A stretch of 64,000 nucleotides of DNA from Viridothelium virens. Lineage: Eukaryota; Ascomycota; Dothideomycetes; Trypetheliales; Trypetheliaceae. Below, piece after piece: positions 36,869-48,842 of the stretch. Both the position numbers and the translations under genes were made by a program. Numbering within the stretch: position 1 is the stretch's first letter; every line of letters begins with the position of its first letter. A model generated the notes under the pieces. That model did no database searches. It saw nothing but the letters and a program-made list of their open reading frames with translations, and had not been told where the DNA came from. The stretch spans positions 334,977 to 398,976 of the forward strand of contig ML991791.1 of NCBI GenBank assembly GCA_010094025.1. Reading direction: 5' to 3'.

Positions 36869-38715
36869 ATGGACGCACATGCCCATTTGCGAGGCTTAGG
36901 CTGGCGTGGATCCGGACACTCACTTGACTCAGAAGGAAGAGGTCTTAAGAAACCTGTACTTGTGTCGTCTAAGAAGGACAAGGTAGGATTAGGTGGGAAG
37001 CAAGACTTTAATGATCAGTGGTGGCTGAAGGCTCTAGACGACGGACTCAGGTGTATCGGTACTGGAGAGCAGGTAATGCTTCTAAAGATACTCTCACGTC
37101 AACCCTATCGTTGTCTAGAAGTTTGCTCACGAATGCATAGTCGGTGCTCAGTAAGGTACAAAAGAACGATATCAAACTAGGTGGTCTCTACGGATTTTTT
37201 GTCAAAGGGCCAACACTCGGTGCCACTATCGCCAAACATCAAAGCACTTTGAAAAATGTGATATTCACACCCTCCACACTGCCAAGTTTATCGGACGCTG
37301 ACATTAATTTCACACAGTCGCTGCCTGATCGTTCTTGGCCCTTGCAAAGCAAGTACACCACCTCTTCAATTGTAGCAACTGAGGCTACACCGTCCATCGC
37401 CACAGAGACTGAGTCAGAGTCTTGGTCGAATTTCACACTTGAATCATCGAAGCCAGAAAGAGAAACGGAATCGGAGTCGGAGTCAGAGTCAAACACTTCT
37501 GATTCGGATACAAATAGAAGTTCTTCACCAATGGCGAAAGCAAACAAGAAACGCAAAGCCGAAAAAGGTGCGAAAAACGCCGAAAAGAAAACTAAGAAGA
37601 GAAAGCGAGCCGTCTCCGGCAACAACGGTGCTCTAGCTGTTCCTGCTGCCACCACAGCTACCTTCGAAGGTGCTGCAGCTACACCGAACGGACCATTCCT
37701 CCACGCGCAAGCAGCTGGACAATCACAAAGTACCGGAGTCGATGGTGTCCAACCTGGCGAGTACGGCCCTAATGGCTACCTCTACGATCCGAAGCCGCAG
37801 AAAAAACCTACTCATACTCGCGTCAAGACCGACAAAGAGATCAGACAGGAACAGATGCGAAAGTACAAGAAGGAGAAAAGGCGGGAGCGCAAGATCAAGA
37901 ACCAGCAGAAAGATGCCGAGTTGAAGCGGTTCCACAGAGAGAGGAAACAGAAGGCGATTCTCGAGAAATTGAAGCAGGAAGATCCTGAGAAGTACGCCAA
38001 TACATCGTACGAGGATATCGATGTGAAGACAAATGCAGAAATCAAAGCCGACAAGAAAGTCGCGAGGGACGAAAGAAAGGAGCAGAAGAAGCTTAGGCAT
38101 CGGATGTTGGCGAGGCAGAAGAAACAGAACGAGGCGCAGCTCAAAGACGATGTCATTCATGGTATGGATGTTGAAGCAGCGGATTTGTCCAATCGGAAGA
38201 GAAGAATGGCAGAGAGGCTGCAAGCCCGTTTGGAGAGGGTAGTGGCGAAGAAGGGTGGTGGGATCACTTTCGAGGAAGCGGCTCAGGATATTGAGGACAA
38301 GAGGCTGCAGCGAAAGGAGCAGCGACTGAGAAAGAAGGAGAAGAAACAACAAGAAAGGAAGGAGTTGAAGGCGAAGAGGTCACAGAAGTGGGCCGAACAG
38401 CAGAAAAAGAAGACAAACTGGCAGAAGGAGAAAGAGGACAGACTGAAGGCCGCGGCTGCTGGTGTTCCTTACGATCCCGCAATGACTGGTCTCAATGCAA
38501 TTGCATTCAAGGGATTAGGTGGCCAGCGACCGCTGCCGGAGTTCAAGCCTCCAAGTCTCGAGATTGGGATGTCTAAGCTCCAAGGGCTTGCTGAAGACAA
38601 AAGGAAGCAGTACGAAGCGAGAGCGAAGGAGAAAGGCATCAGTCTTGAGGCGTATGCCGCACGGAGAGCCGAGAAGAAGGAGCAGAAGAAGGCCATATCT
38701 GCCGACCTGCCCTAG
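36869..38715 (+). CDS. TMA23: G-patch nucleolar ribosome-biogenesis protein Tma23
   Basis: Two exons, 36869-37072 and 37141-38715, encode 592 residues. The first exon is the G-patch: MDAHAHLRGLGWRGSGHSL, then LKKPVLVSSKKDKVGLGGK and QWWLKALDD, continued in exon 2 by GGLYGFFVKGPTLGATI. This order matches yeast Tma23, a nucleolar protein linked to ribosome assembly that may stimulate an RNA helicase through the G-patch. Yeast Tma23 is about 210 residues; here a very long Lys/Arg/Glu-rich charged tail with an ESESESES acidic patch is added, as is common in filamentous ascomycetes (family knowledge, not checked). The tail is predicted to be helical or coiled and nucleolar by its basic clusters (KKRKAEK, KKTKKRKR). 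The mirrored frames on the other strand are shadows of this biased sequence. Confidence 0.88.
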
Positions 38716-39342
38716 AGGCAAGGTTTCTCAAAGTCACCAGGAAGCACCCAGCTGTTGTTCTCCATTCAGCTTTGGGGTTCCTACCGAGATCAGTCAATCT
38801 TCCGCTCTGAAATAGATGCGGCAGCTTTCTTTGGGAAGCTGAACCAGTTCGCAATGGATTGTCACCACTTGGGCGCAAGCCCTTGACACGGCGTTGAGAT
38901 CAAATTCCACGGTCATGAATGTTTTGAGCCCTGACAGCTTATTCACAGATTGCGTTTGCTGGAATCGGCGACATCTATGAACTTATCGATGCTTGTAAAG
39001 TAGGCTTTCACATGAGCAAGGTCATAATGCCGCAGTATCAGGTTTTGCTTCTTTGTTTCCACGGTCACACTTTTACTTCTTTAATTCTCTTCTTACCCAC
39101 CATTTGTCCATAGCTTACTCCTTTCAAATTCAAGCACTTTTACATTTTGGTTACACAATTCTATTTGTTCCTCGCAAGCATCGATCTGAACTAGACAAGA
39201 GCTTTCACGTTGAACACTCTCGCCACATCTTCCTCCCTGCTGCACTCGTAGTCCCCAACGTCAGTACCGCTTCCGCAGTTTCCCATTCCCAAAACCTCAA
39301 TACACGACTTACTCTCACATCCAGAATCCAGCAGTCAAGACA
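38716..39342. other. Intergenic region
   Basis: About 0.6 kb, T/C-rich toward its end in the manner of a fungal 5' leader. A plus-strand frame from 39053 covers the leader and overlaps the small ORF below; it has no domain. Confidence 0.4.
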
Positions 39343-39591
39343 ATGTGCACCTACGACACCTTCTACTTCCCACGCTGCGGCCACACCACCGTCCGCCTTG
39401 CCCTTCCTTGTCATTTCCGCCGTAACAGTCAGACCCACGCGTGCGACCGGGTCTGCGTCTTTCGTATGGCTATCAACGTGCCTGCGCCTGCCGTATGCGA
39501 GAATTGCGCAACCCGCGGCGGAGGCGGGGGCGGCGGTTTGCACTATAGCCCTCGAACCTTCTCTCAACGAGTGCACGAGCTTCAAGGATAG
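39343..39591 (+). CDS. Small Cys/His-containing protein candidate
   Basis: An 82-residue single-exon ORF beginning MCTYDTFYFPRCGHTTVRLA. It carries C-x9-CGH, LPCHF, HACDRVC and CENC, six or seven cysteines that could form a small zinc or disulfide fold. Similar short MC...CGH... proteins occur across ascomycetes as uncharacterised proteins (general recollection, not checked). The ATG has a good context (AAGACAATG) and sits after a long T/C-rich leader. The C-terminal part has a run of seven glycines and is probably disordered. No function can be assigned. It could be a real small gene or a lucky frame; the motif order makes the former somewhat more likely. Confidence 0.5.
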   Translation: MCTYDTFYFPRCGHTTVRLALPCHFRRNSQTHACDRVCVFRMAINVPAPAVCENCATRGGGGGGGLHYSPRTFSQRVHELQG

Positions 39592-40128
39592 GGTATGGTG
39601 GTAGGACCAACCGTAACGTGAGAAGGGGAGAGCCTTGCGCCCATGAGGCATCAATGAATGGGGTCTATATTTATGTGTATATGGTTTAGACCAGGCCTGG
39701 TAGTTGAGCCAACGGAATTCAGTCGAGCACCAACTGACTCGATGCATTTACTTCCACGCATTTGAGGAGCCCCTCAGTGTGATTTTCATGAAATGGTAAT
39801 TCCTGACCAGATACAATATGGTCCAACGTAGGAGGAAACGAAGCATTGATCAAAAATGGTTCCTCTAGTGTAGGATGTCCTATCTTAGCTCCAAGAGAGC
39901 CAGGAGGCCCCCAGCCATTTTAGCAGGCCTTGTTTCCATGGGCCTCGTTTCCTAAAGGTGGTTCATGAAGCCTGACATCCCCTGGTGAGCTGTTAAACAA
40001 ACGGAATCGATCTCCTGATCGAATTCTATTCTCGCTACAAACACTGATACACCGATCTCGCCTTAATCTATACAATCCATGTATGAGTTCCCCCCTGCCA
40101 AACGCAGCCTCTTCGCCACATAATCCCT
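39592..40128. other. Convergent 3' intergenic region
   Basis: About 0.54 kb between the small ORF and the end of THG1. No ORF, RNA or repeat is supported. Confidence 0.45.
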
Positions 40129-41646
40129 TCACCTCCCACCTTTGCCCGCCTTCCCGGATAAAATCCACGGCCGCTGCATCCAGAACTCGTCTCGTATTAT
40201 GTCGACGTGCTCGATCGCGATGCGTGCCCGCTTGCGCAGCTTCTGCTCCTTCGCAGCCTGCGTCTTGGACTTTGGCGCCGGTGGTTCGTCCGGGATGGGC
40301 ATCTCGCTGGATTCAGGTGCCGAGGCCGGAGTCTCTTCAGCTTTGGGTAGATTGGGTTCGGTGGTGAGAGTGGTAAATGAGGAAGAAGTGGCGATGGTGT
40401 TGGCGTACTGATCGTGAGACATTAGATGTGTTGTCGAGGAGGAAAGATGAAGAATGAAGCATGGGTTGGAGTAGCAGGACCTACATCTCGGTAGAGGACA
40501 CTGCCTTTTTTGAAGATTTCGGGCTCGTTATTGTAGTTGATGCCGAAGCGGGAGAAGAGGATTTCGTTTTTGTCGCTGGAGACGGTGCCCTATTGTACGT
40601 TAGCCACAGGTAGATATTAAGCTCGCCTTGGTTCAATCATTCCATGGGCTTGGACGCGAAGAGTAGCACGAGTAGAAAGGGATAGAAGCATTTGCCCTAC
40701 CATCAGCTCCTTTTCTGCGTCGGTGCCGTTCATATTGCCTTTCTGAACTAACGCCCAGAAGGTTGTATTGTAAAGATTGTTAATGTGGCCTGTGAGTTTG
40801 GTCAACAGCTTGACCTACTAAAATTCGAACCGTATGGATCGACTTCGAAGAGCCCGACGAAGCTTGCGAGGTCTCGAGTATCAGGACCGGTTGATCGGGA
40901 GATACTCACAGTCAACCTGACGCCATGACACATAGTCTCTCAAAATACGGTCAATGGGATATAATACCGCTCTTCCGTCGAAACTAGGTAATGGAGGGAA
41001 CAAGGGCTTGTTTTCGAAGTATGAAGGCCACAGATAGACATAGTACGACGTGAAGGTCGAGACAACGGTAGTAACAAGCTTACTTGACAACACACATATT
41101 AGAGAATATGGTTTGACAAGTTACCCTTATTGGATTATGTTTGGATTTGGAGAGGAAGCATACCTTTCTCTCCTCTCAAAAAGCGTACAGTCTTTATGGA
41201 AAATGAAGCTGAAGCAAAAGCTTTATTAATCGGGAGGCTTTCTTCGAGCGCACCAGATGCAGCGAGACAGATTATCCAAGGTTACGTACCTAAACTCATC
41301 AGAAACGCCGTAGGCGAGCACGAGGTCCGGCAGTTCTTTCATCACGCCCTCTGCTGCAGCGTTCATGAGATTGAGCGCTCTCTTGTCATTTGGCTTTTCA
41401 AACTCGTACTTCGCAGAAAGCCTGATATCGTGATGTGAATATTATTAATCAACTTATCGATTCGAATGAAAGCGATATGCACGAACTTATGAAATCCTCG
41501 CCCGTCAATGCGGATAACTATCCAGGTACTGGGGAGTAAAACATCAGACTCCTCGAAGGCGCGTACGTATTCGTATCTGTCGAGAACATTTCAGCAAGAC
41601 ATTCCCTACGTGTCAGACTGCTGACAACTCACTTTGAGTTTGCCAT
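40129..41646 (-). CDS. THG1: tRNA(His) guanylyltransferase Thg1
   Basis: Eight exons: 41646-41633, 41576-41487, 41421-41290, 41208-41164, 41082-40910, 40789-40701, 40589-40485 and 40407-40129. They sum to 308 residues in frame. Thg1 adds the G-1 nucleotide to the 5' end of tRNA(His) in a reverse 3'-5' polymerase reaction, required for histidyl-tRNA synthetase recognition. The palm carboxylates are in [12 protein letters not shown] and GVSDEFSFIF. Other landmarks are [68 protein letters not shown] and the C-terminal [18 protein letters not shown]. The first exon is only 14 nt (MANSK), and the second intron uses a GTTCGT donor. No single exon alone would be recognised, so the gene is easy to miss. 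Confidence 0.95.
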
Positions 41647-42583
41647 TTCTTTTCAGCATCTTTTGGTATAGGAACCTGAATGAGCATGGTTCAGAGCAGA
41701 GTTTCGTGGTGTTTCATCACGAGTCCTTAGAATAATATTCTCCGCACTTCTAGTCCGCAAAATGACCAATGGACTTACTACACTGTTAAATGGGCAATAC
41801 CTTACAGCAATGTAGGATCACAATGATTTATAGACTTGTCACTTAATTGTCAGACATCGCTTCAAATTACACAGATTCTTCATTCTCCATCTATCTACGA
41901 TTTCTACCTCCACCTCCATCAATCCAACACAATCTTGGTCACCAACCCACTACTTGCTTCCCCTTCCATCCGCCAGCGACAGCATAGACATCGTCAAAGT
42001 AGTAATCACCCATTCTGCTTCACCCCCTGTAACTGAAATTCTCTATCTAAAAAAAAGTCTCCATCCTCGCACTCACTGCAATCTCTCTTTTCTTCAGATT
42101 CCTATAGGAGGACCCTGCCGAAGGGTGCCCAAGCGGACTTGGGGGAAAAGGGAAAGACGGTAAATCAGGAAGAGACACGGAAGCCCACAAACATGACAAT
42201 TTGGTGGTGGGCACAAATGGATGGAAATATGAAATGCGAAAGGGAAGAAGAGGGGAACCAGAGAGAAATTTCCCCCACGGAAGCATTTGCATGCCAGATG
42301 CTGCCGTTCTGCCGTGCCACCAGCGCCGCTCGAAAGTATGACCCGAAGCACAGTCCGAAAACGCCAGTCGGTGTGTGTTGTGAGAGGACTTACTAAGACA
42401 TCTTGCGGTCGAGTCATCGCGCGAAATAATGTAAGCAGGAAATGGAAAAGCAGAATAACGCCGCGAGAACCAGATGCACGGATTTGGATTGTTTTATTTT
42501 TGGTGATGGTGATACAGTGAAGAAACAAGTATGCTCGTGAGCTCATCTAAGAGTACGAGTACAAGTCGATCGTTGCGTGTTGT
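41647..42583. other. Intergenic region
   Basis: This holds the THG1 promoter and the RPB1 3' flank. The frames at 42.0-42.5 kb on both strands have no domain. No feature is supported. Confidence 0.45.
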
Positions 42584-45500
42584 TCATTCTTTTGGAGACC
42601 TGTGTTAAGCTGGTAAGCATTTTTTGGCGACAGGGCTGAACGTCAGAAGACTTACGATGGAGAATAAGCCGCCGGAGAGGTAGGCGACCATTTCGGCGAC
42701 GAAGCCGAGTATGGCGCCGATCCCGGCGTACCTGAGAACTGCGGCGAAGTGGGAGAGTATGATGCATTGCCAGCCGGGCTTGTGGGACTGTAAGCTGGCG
42801 AAGCTGGGCTGTAAGCAGGGGACGTTGGCGAATTTGGTGATTGGCGCTTTGCACCACCACCGCCGAGATTTGGACTCGTTGGGCTGTACATTGGCGAGGA
42901 AGGGCTGAAGGCCGGAGATGTCGGACTGTATGCCGGAGAAGCCGGGCTCGCGCCCTTTCCGGCTGCTGGCGAAGTTGGGGAATAAAAGTTCGGGGATGAC
43001 GGCGAAAAGTTTGGTGAAGAAGGCGAATAGGCTGGCGATGTTGGCGACCCGCTGGACGGACCAAATGAAGGCGAACTTGGAGAGTATGCAGGTGAAGTTG
43101 GAGTGTAGGCTGGGCTGGCTGGAGACATCCGTGGAGAAGTCGAAAATCCTGGGCTCGTGAGAGATATCCCTGGAGAAGAAGGAGAGTACACCGGTGATGC
43201 TGGGGAATAGCCTCCTGGTGACGAAGGGCTGGGGCCACTGAAGGGACTTCGCCCACCTCCCGTGAAAGCAGGACTGGTACCTCCATAGGGACTCATCCCT
43301 CCGTCACCCGCGATGCCACCGTAGGCAGTGAATCCACCTGACTCGTCTCCGCCGCCCGTGACCATTGGAGAGAAAGAAGCACCAGGGTCTTGACCATATA
43401 ATCCCCCTTCTTGCATAGGGGAGCCAAGCTCATAAGGCGTAGCAGAACCATCCATTGCCGCACCCGTAGAGTCTGCGACGCTAGGCATAAGGCCAGCTCT
43501 TGCGTTCTGAGTCAAGTTGTCCAGCATTTTCTGATCCAGAATAATCTCGTGCTCACCTGTACCCATCGGAGCTAGTTGTCCCAACATTACGTTCTCGGAG
43601 ATGCCGCGACAGTCGTCCAGTTCGCCCAAAGACGCTGCATCAAGCAAGATCTCCACTGTCTCCTCGAACGAGCAGCGCATGAGAGCACCAGTATCGGCAC
43701 GATTGATGCCATGACGTGTAATCGCCATGAGGCTACCACGCGCTGTCATGACATCCACCAGAACCTGCATGTGACGGAAGTTGACGTACGAACCATCAAA
43801 TGAAAGCACTTCGTACAATTGAAGGAAGAGAGAAGAACGCGCTGCTTCAATCCCAAAGACCTTGAGAACCTCTGTGAAGGAATTCGTAGTTGTTCGGTAA
43901 GGATCCACGCCCTCAACAGACAAAACGTCAGCAAAAGCGCTACCGTCAGTCTCGAGGTACCACTCCGGCTCGTCCTTGTCATTGACAAGAGCACCCGCAG
44001 CGTTCTCATAGATCCGGTCTCTGGTGTTCATGTATGCTTTGGTAATACCCTGCACTCCGCGCAGTGTCAACATATCAAGCATGTGCATCTCAATCTTCTT
44101 AAGGTAATGCTCAGGCGTTTCTCCCTCCTCTTCATCATCTTTGGATTGCGTGTTGACCGTCCGTACACGGATAACTTGCTCATCAGCGTTGTCGTCGCTG
44201 AAGATGACCGCAAGATCTTGCCCAAATGCCTCCTTGAGTCGAGCACCGACATCCGAAGCGGTGAGGGTCTTGTCCAGGAGTTTTCGACGGCTTAGGATAA
44301 TGCGTAGCAACCACTTTGACTGGCTGGCGATGTCTTCGGACGTATCCTCTGGAATAATGAAGTAGGACTCAACCATATCCCTATCGGCTTCAATGACGGT
44401 CGATTGGATGTCGGGATCGTACCAGATTTCGGTCGACTCAGTAATGGAGCGTAGAGTAGTATGCTCCACCTTACTCCGTAGTGCTTTGCATTTCTCATCA
44501 TTCGTCTCATTCTCGCGAACCTGAAAGACGTGCATCCGCGGAGTCTTGATATTCTCGGCCACATTCAAGATTTCTTTCAGACGAGGAACGCCAAGCGTGA
44601 CGTTCTTAGCCGCAATACCAGTGAAGTGGAAAGTGTTGAGCGTCATCTGCGTTGCAGGTTCCCCGATAGACTGAGCCGCAAGGACCCCGACCATTTCGCC
44701 TGGACTAACCAGGGACCGTGAGAATCTCGCCTCAATATCTCCAAGCACGTTCTCGAACGAGAGCTTGTTGAGAGAGTGGTCAGCTACTAATCGCTTGAAT
44801 GAAAGACGAGCCCGGAGCAGGATTTTGAAGAGTATAGTAGCACTCTCATCGGCTTCTCTGGACAATGGATCATCGCCACGAATGACGATGAGACGATCCA
44901 GTAATCCTTTCACTTGAGGAATGACCTCAGCAGGGTGTAAATCACTCCTAGACCCATCTTTGATCCGAAACTTGTGTTTGGCGGTATCAATGATGCGCAC
45001 AATGTTCAGTGGTAACTGGAGTAGCTCGTCGATTTCGTTCTTCGCCTTGCCTTTCATCCACGTTCGCATGAACTCGCGATCCTTTTGCAGCTGCTCCCAC
45101 TCATCATCAAGGTACCTTTGCACCTCGACATCACCGGCGATTTCATGAGCCTGTTCCAGGATATCTGGTGAGAGAGACAAGTTGGGATCCATGACATCCA
45201 TGCGGAACGTTGAGCGGAACGATTCGCTGCTCTGTGTGATGATGTCGACTTGCTGTTGCTCAATGTGCACTGCATCGAGCCCGTCCTCACCATACACGAA
45301 CTGGACAATGTCTCCAAGCGAATTCCGGATGGTACCGTCGTACTTGACCATGACGTCCTCCAGAGCTTTGACAAGACGACGCTGAATGTAACCTGTTTCT
45401 GCGGTTTTGACAGCTGTGTCAATAAGACCTTCTCGACCAGCCATGGCGTGGAAGAAAAATTCGGTAGGCGTCAGGCCACGGAGATACGAGTTTTCGACGA

Positions 45501-48106
45501 AGCCACGCGCCTCCGGGGAATAGTCGTCTTTGGAGAAGTGTGGCAGTGAGCGATATTTGAATCCAAAAGGGATGCGCTTGCCCTCCACCGACTGTTGTCC
45601 CACGGCAGCAGTCATCTGAGATATGTTGATGGCCGAACCTTTGGAGCCTGAGCGAGCCATTTGGATAGCATTGTTGAGGTCCTTGAGACTGTCCTCAGTC
45701 ACTTTGCCGGCCTTGTTACGTGCTTCGTTTAACGCAGTGGACACCTTGTTTTCAAATGTCTCACGAATGCTCATTCCCGGTGCAGCTTCCATCCTGTTCT
45801 CTGTTGCTTCTGCCGTATACTTCACGACTTCCTCTTTCTGGTCATTGATGACTTTTTCGATCGCTGCGGTCGTGTTCGCGTCTGGAATAGTGTCTCCGAT
45901 TCCAACGCTAAATCCATTATGGAGGAGCCAGAAGCACACAATGCGTTGTGTGGCATTGAAGAAAGCAACAGCAGCTTCCCACCCTTTCTCGTTGTAGACG
46001 CTGTGAATAATGCCTTGGGGACCAGTACCGACAATTTTCTTGCTGAATAGGCCGTACATAAGTTCGCCGCCCTTGACAAGTAGTCCTTGGTCAGCGATCG
46101 GATGATTCGAACCCTGGCGGTAAAGATGTAAGCCAGAAGGGAGCGCCATGCTAATGATCTGTTTCCCAGTCCACATTGGCCGAGGACGAAGGATTGTAGG
46201 GGGTGGCACAACCCCGTCCCAATCTGGAACCCATAGAAGAGTATTCATGACCTGTTCCTTAGTAAGAAAGACATCTTTCCGGCAAACTTTGTAGATTCCG
46301 CAAAGAGTGTCTTGAATGATACCCATCAAAGGTTTGTTCCCTTGAGGCGACACAATGTTCAGAGGAACCATGCACAGCTGCATCACTTCAGCTCTTGTCT
46401 CCTCGCTTTGTGGTACGTGGAGATTCATTTCGTCACCATCAAAGTCGGCATTGTAGGGCGAAGTGACCGAAAGATTAAGGCGAAAAGTCGAATAGGGCAT
46501 CACTTTGACACGATGTCCCATCATTGACTCTTTATGTAAAGAGGGTTGTCGATTGAAGATAATGAAGTCGCCATCCATAAGGTGACGCTCCACTTTCCAG
46601 CCGTATTGCAACGTGATCTCCGACGCCCGCTTATGATGGCGCAAATCAATTCGCTCGCCGGAGTCCCGTATGACATATTTGGCGCCCGGATGTTCATTTG
46701 GGCCATTCCTGACGAGTTCATGTAACTTGGAAATATTGTAGGGCGTAACGGTTTCTGGATAGGTCAGGGTGCGAGCGATACTCCGTGGAACTCCTACTTG
46801 GTCGAGATCCAAATTAGGATCTCCGGTGATGACCGTACGCGCAGAAAAGTCGACCCGCTTGCCCATGAGATTACCACGCAAACGACCTTCCTTTCCTTTC
46901 AGACGGGAGCGAATGGATTTGATGGGTCGTCCGGATTTTTGCATTGCTTGCGGCTGCCCTGCAATATCGTTGTCCATGTAAGTTGCGACATGGTACTGTA
47001 GAAGGGTCTCGAATTCTGCAATAATGTGACCGGGCGAGCCCTCCGACTTGCATTTCTTGACGTTGGCATTAGCACGAATGATGTCGCTAAGTTTGTATGT
47101 CAAGTCGTCTTCGCCACGAAGCCCTTGTCCGGTGCCATCAACAGAGATACTTGGGCGCACTGGAGGCGGAGGCACAGGAAGCACGGTCAGAATCATCCAC
47201 TTTGGCTTGGCATAATCGCTGCCCAAACCAATCTTCTGCAGGTCTTCGTCTGATATACCGTTGAATGCCTCCAGAGCCTGCTGAGGAGTGATGTACTTCT
47301 TCTCGATCCGACGCTCTTCGTCTTCCTCTTCGGATTTGTCGTACTTCCAGGTGCCAAGAAGTTTTAGTCCTTCTTTCCGAATATCTGGTGCAACGTTTCC
47401 GCAACCACCCCGGGAGGATGAAGGCTTCTTGGGTTGGTCTGGATCGTGATCCGCATCGGGATTGTCCTGCGGGTCTCGCTCGCACTTCTTCTTGCTTTTA
47501 CACAACGTCCAAATCTTGTCAAAGCGGCGCTTGCGATCCCTGGTCTTCAAGGCTTCGATGAATGCAGGATTAGTCTAGGTTCAAGCAAGGTCAGTACTCT
47601 GTAAGCGAACGAGGCTCAGAGAAAAGATCGTCACTTACCTCATCCATAAGTATCTTGCCGCAATGATGACAACAGATCTCCAGAAGTTTCTTGATCTTTC
47701 CGATGAAACCTAAGTAACATCAGAGAGAGAACTTGCAGGGCCGAGATATTACAGATGCATACCAACATGGAAGACAGGCACCGAAAGTTCAATGTGCCCG
47801 AAGTGTCCTGGACACTCTTGCATGCTTTCACCGCAAGTGGCGCAAGCAAAGGCGCGATCGATAGAACCGAGCTTAGGGTCATTGAGCCCCTTCTCCCGAG
47901 GACGTTGCTTCTGCTCATCCTAGAAGCAGTTCAGTCTTCAGCACTTCCTGCGACGGGTGCAGGAAGAGGATACAAACCATTGTCTCTGGGTACTCAATAT
48001 GTACCACGCTCATGTTCTTAACCTCTTCGGGTGAGAGGAGGCCGAATTGGATCTCCTCGATCGTTTTCAGCGGTGCGCTGGACGGTGTGAAATTGAAGTT
48101 CGACAT
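42584..48106 (-). CDS. RPB1: RNA polymerase II largest subunit Rpb1
   Basis: Five exons, 48106-47978, 47919-47763, 47709-47639, 47574-42656 and 42599-42584, encode 1,763 residues. The N-terminal zinc sites are [20 protein letters not shown] and CCHHCGKIL. The clamp and active site follow, with the Mg-binding [16 protein letters not shown], the bridge-helix region [20 protein letters not shown] and the trigger-loop region [19 protein letters not shown]. The C-terminal domain has roughly 20 degenerate heptads, interrupted by linkers such as AGKGA and GGGGAKRQ. No exact YSPTSPS heptad is seen. The last intron (42655-42600) lies inside the tail: splicing continues YSPSSPKE then stop; if it is retained, the protein ends at 42652 as YSPS. 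Intron 1 has a GTTTGT donor. It shares a promoter region with SWD1. Confidence 0.96.
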
Positions 48107-48842
48107 CTTGGCCGATTTTTTTCCGAAAATCTATCTATGTGTGATATGCCGGTGCTTGGCTACGTGAAAGAGCGACAGACGCGCTCGACCTCTCCTCCTG
48201 TGTAGACCTCCTCCCTGCCTCTCCGGGCCCTCACGGCCGGGACGATGGCCCTAATGTTCCTGCCAGTACCAATAGTGATGATGGGTAGCAATATGGTGAT
48301 GAAAGACGGCGCGCTTTGTTGCGCTGCAGCCTCGACGGGCTGACGTGAAAGAGGTGGCGCGACCGAAGTGAGGCGACCGACTCAACCGACTTCCAGGATG
48401 GTGATGCCGCAGTCGCTCGACTTCTACGCGTGTGCGGATCGAAGTACGGCCTCGTGCACGTCGCAGCTCGACAGCGCGAGGAGGGTGGATGGGGGATGGT
48501 GTCGATGGCGAAAGGGAGGATTGGAGTTTGAGAGTCGCGGTTGCAGCAGCCTTGAGCCATGGCTGAAATCCGGCCACCGGCCCTGCTCGCTTACGAACTG
48601 CGCTAGTCCGGACAGGGAAGCGGAGCCTCATGCTCCACACCTTGCTGCACACAATACCTTAAGTACCTATTGACGATCGCCTTTCGCTACGACTCCCATC
48701 ACTCACTCGCCCCTCGCACTGCCCCTCCCCGCCTCATTTCTCGAGGCACGAGCTTCCTGTGGGTCATGATTGTGACTCAACGGCTCCTCGCAGTCGCTGT
48801 TGCTGGCTGCCGAGGTAGGCCGTATTGTCTCCATCTGCAGCC
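48107..48842. promoter_or_regulatory. Divergent promoter region, RPB1 / SWD1
   Basis: A 736-nt region between divergent genes for RNA polymerase II and the H3K4 methyltransferase complex. It is pyrimidine-rich near both starts. Long overlapping frames on both strands at 48.2-48.7 kb carry no domain and I treat them as chance. Confidence 0.45.

Noticed and set aside
37239-38352. Long minus-strand frames across TMA23
   Set aside because: They are mirror images of the Lys/Glu-rich TMA23 sequence and read as biased Leu/Ser/Phe strings.
39053-39604. 183-codon plus-strand frame
   Set aside because: It covers a T/C-rich leader, has no domain, and conflicts with the better motif-bearing ORF at 39343.
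42543-43286. 247-codon minus-strand frame overlapping the RPB1 tail
   Set aside because: It is the +1 frame of the repetitive heptad sequence, producing His/Arg/Leu repeats.
48231-48673. Frames on both strands in the RPB1/SWD1 promoter
   Set aside because: Ser/Arg/His-rich translations without motifs in GC-rich promoter DNA.
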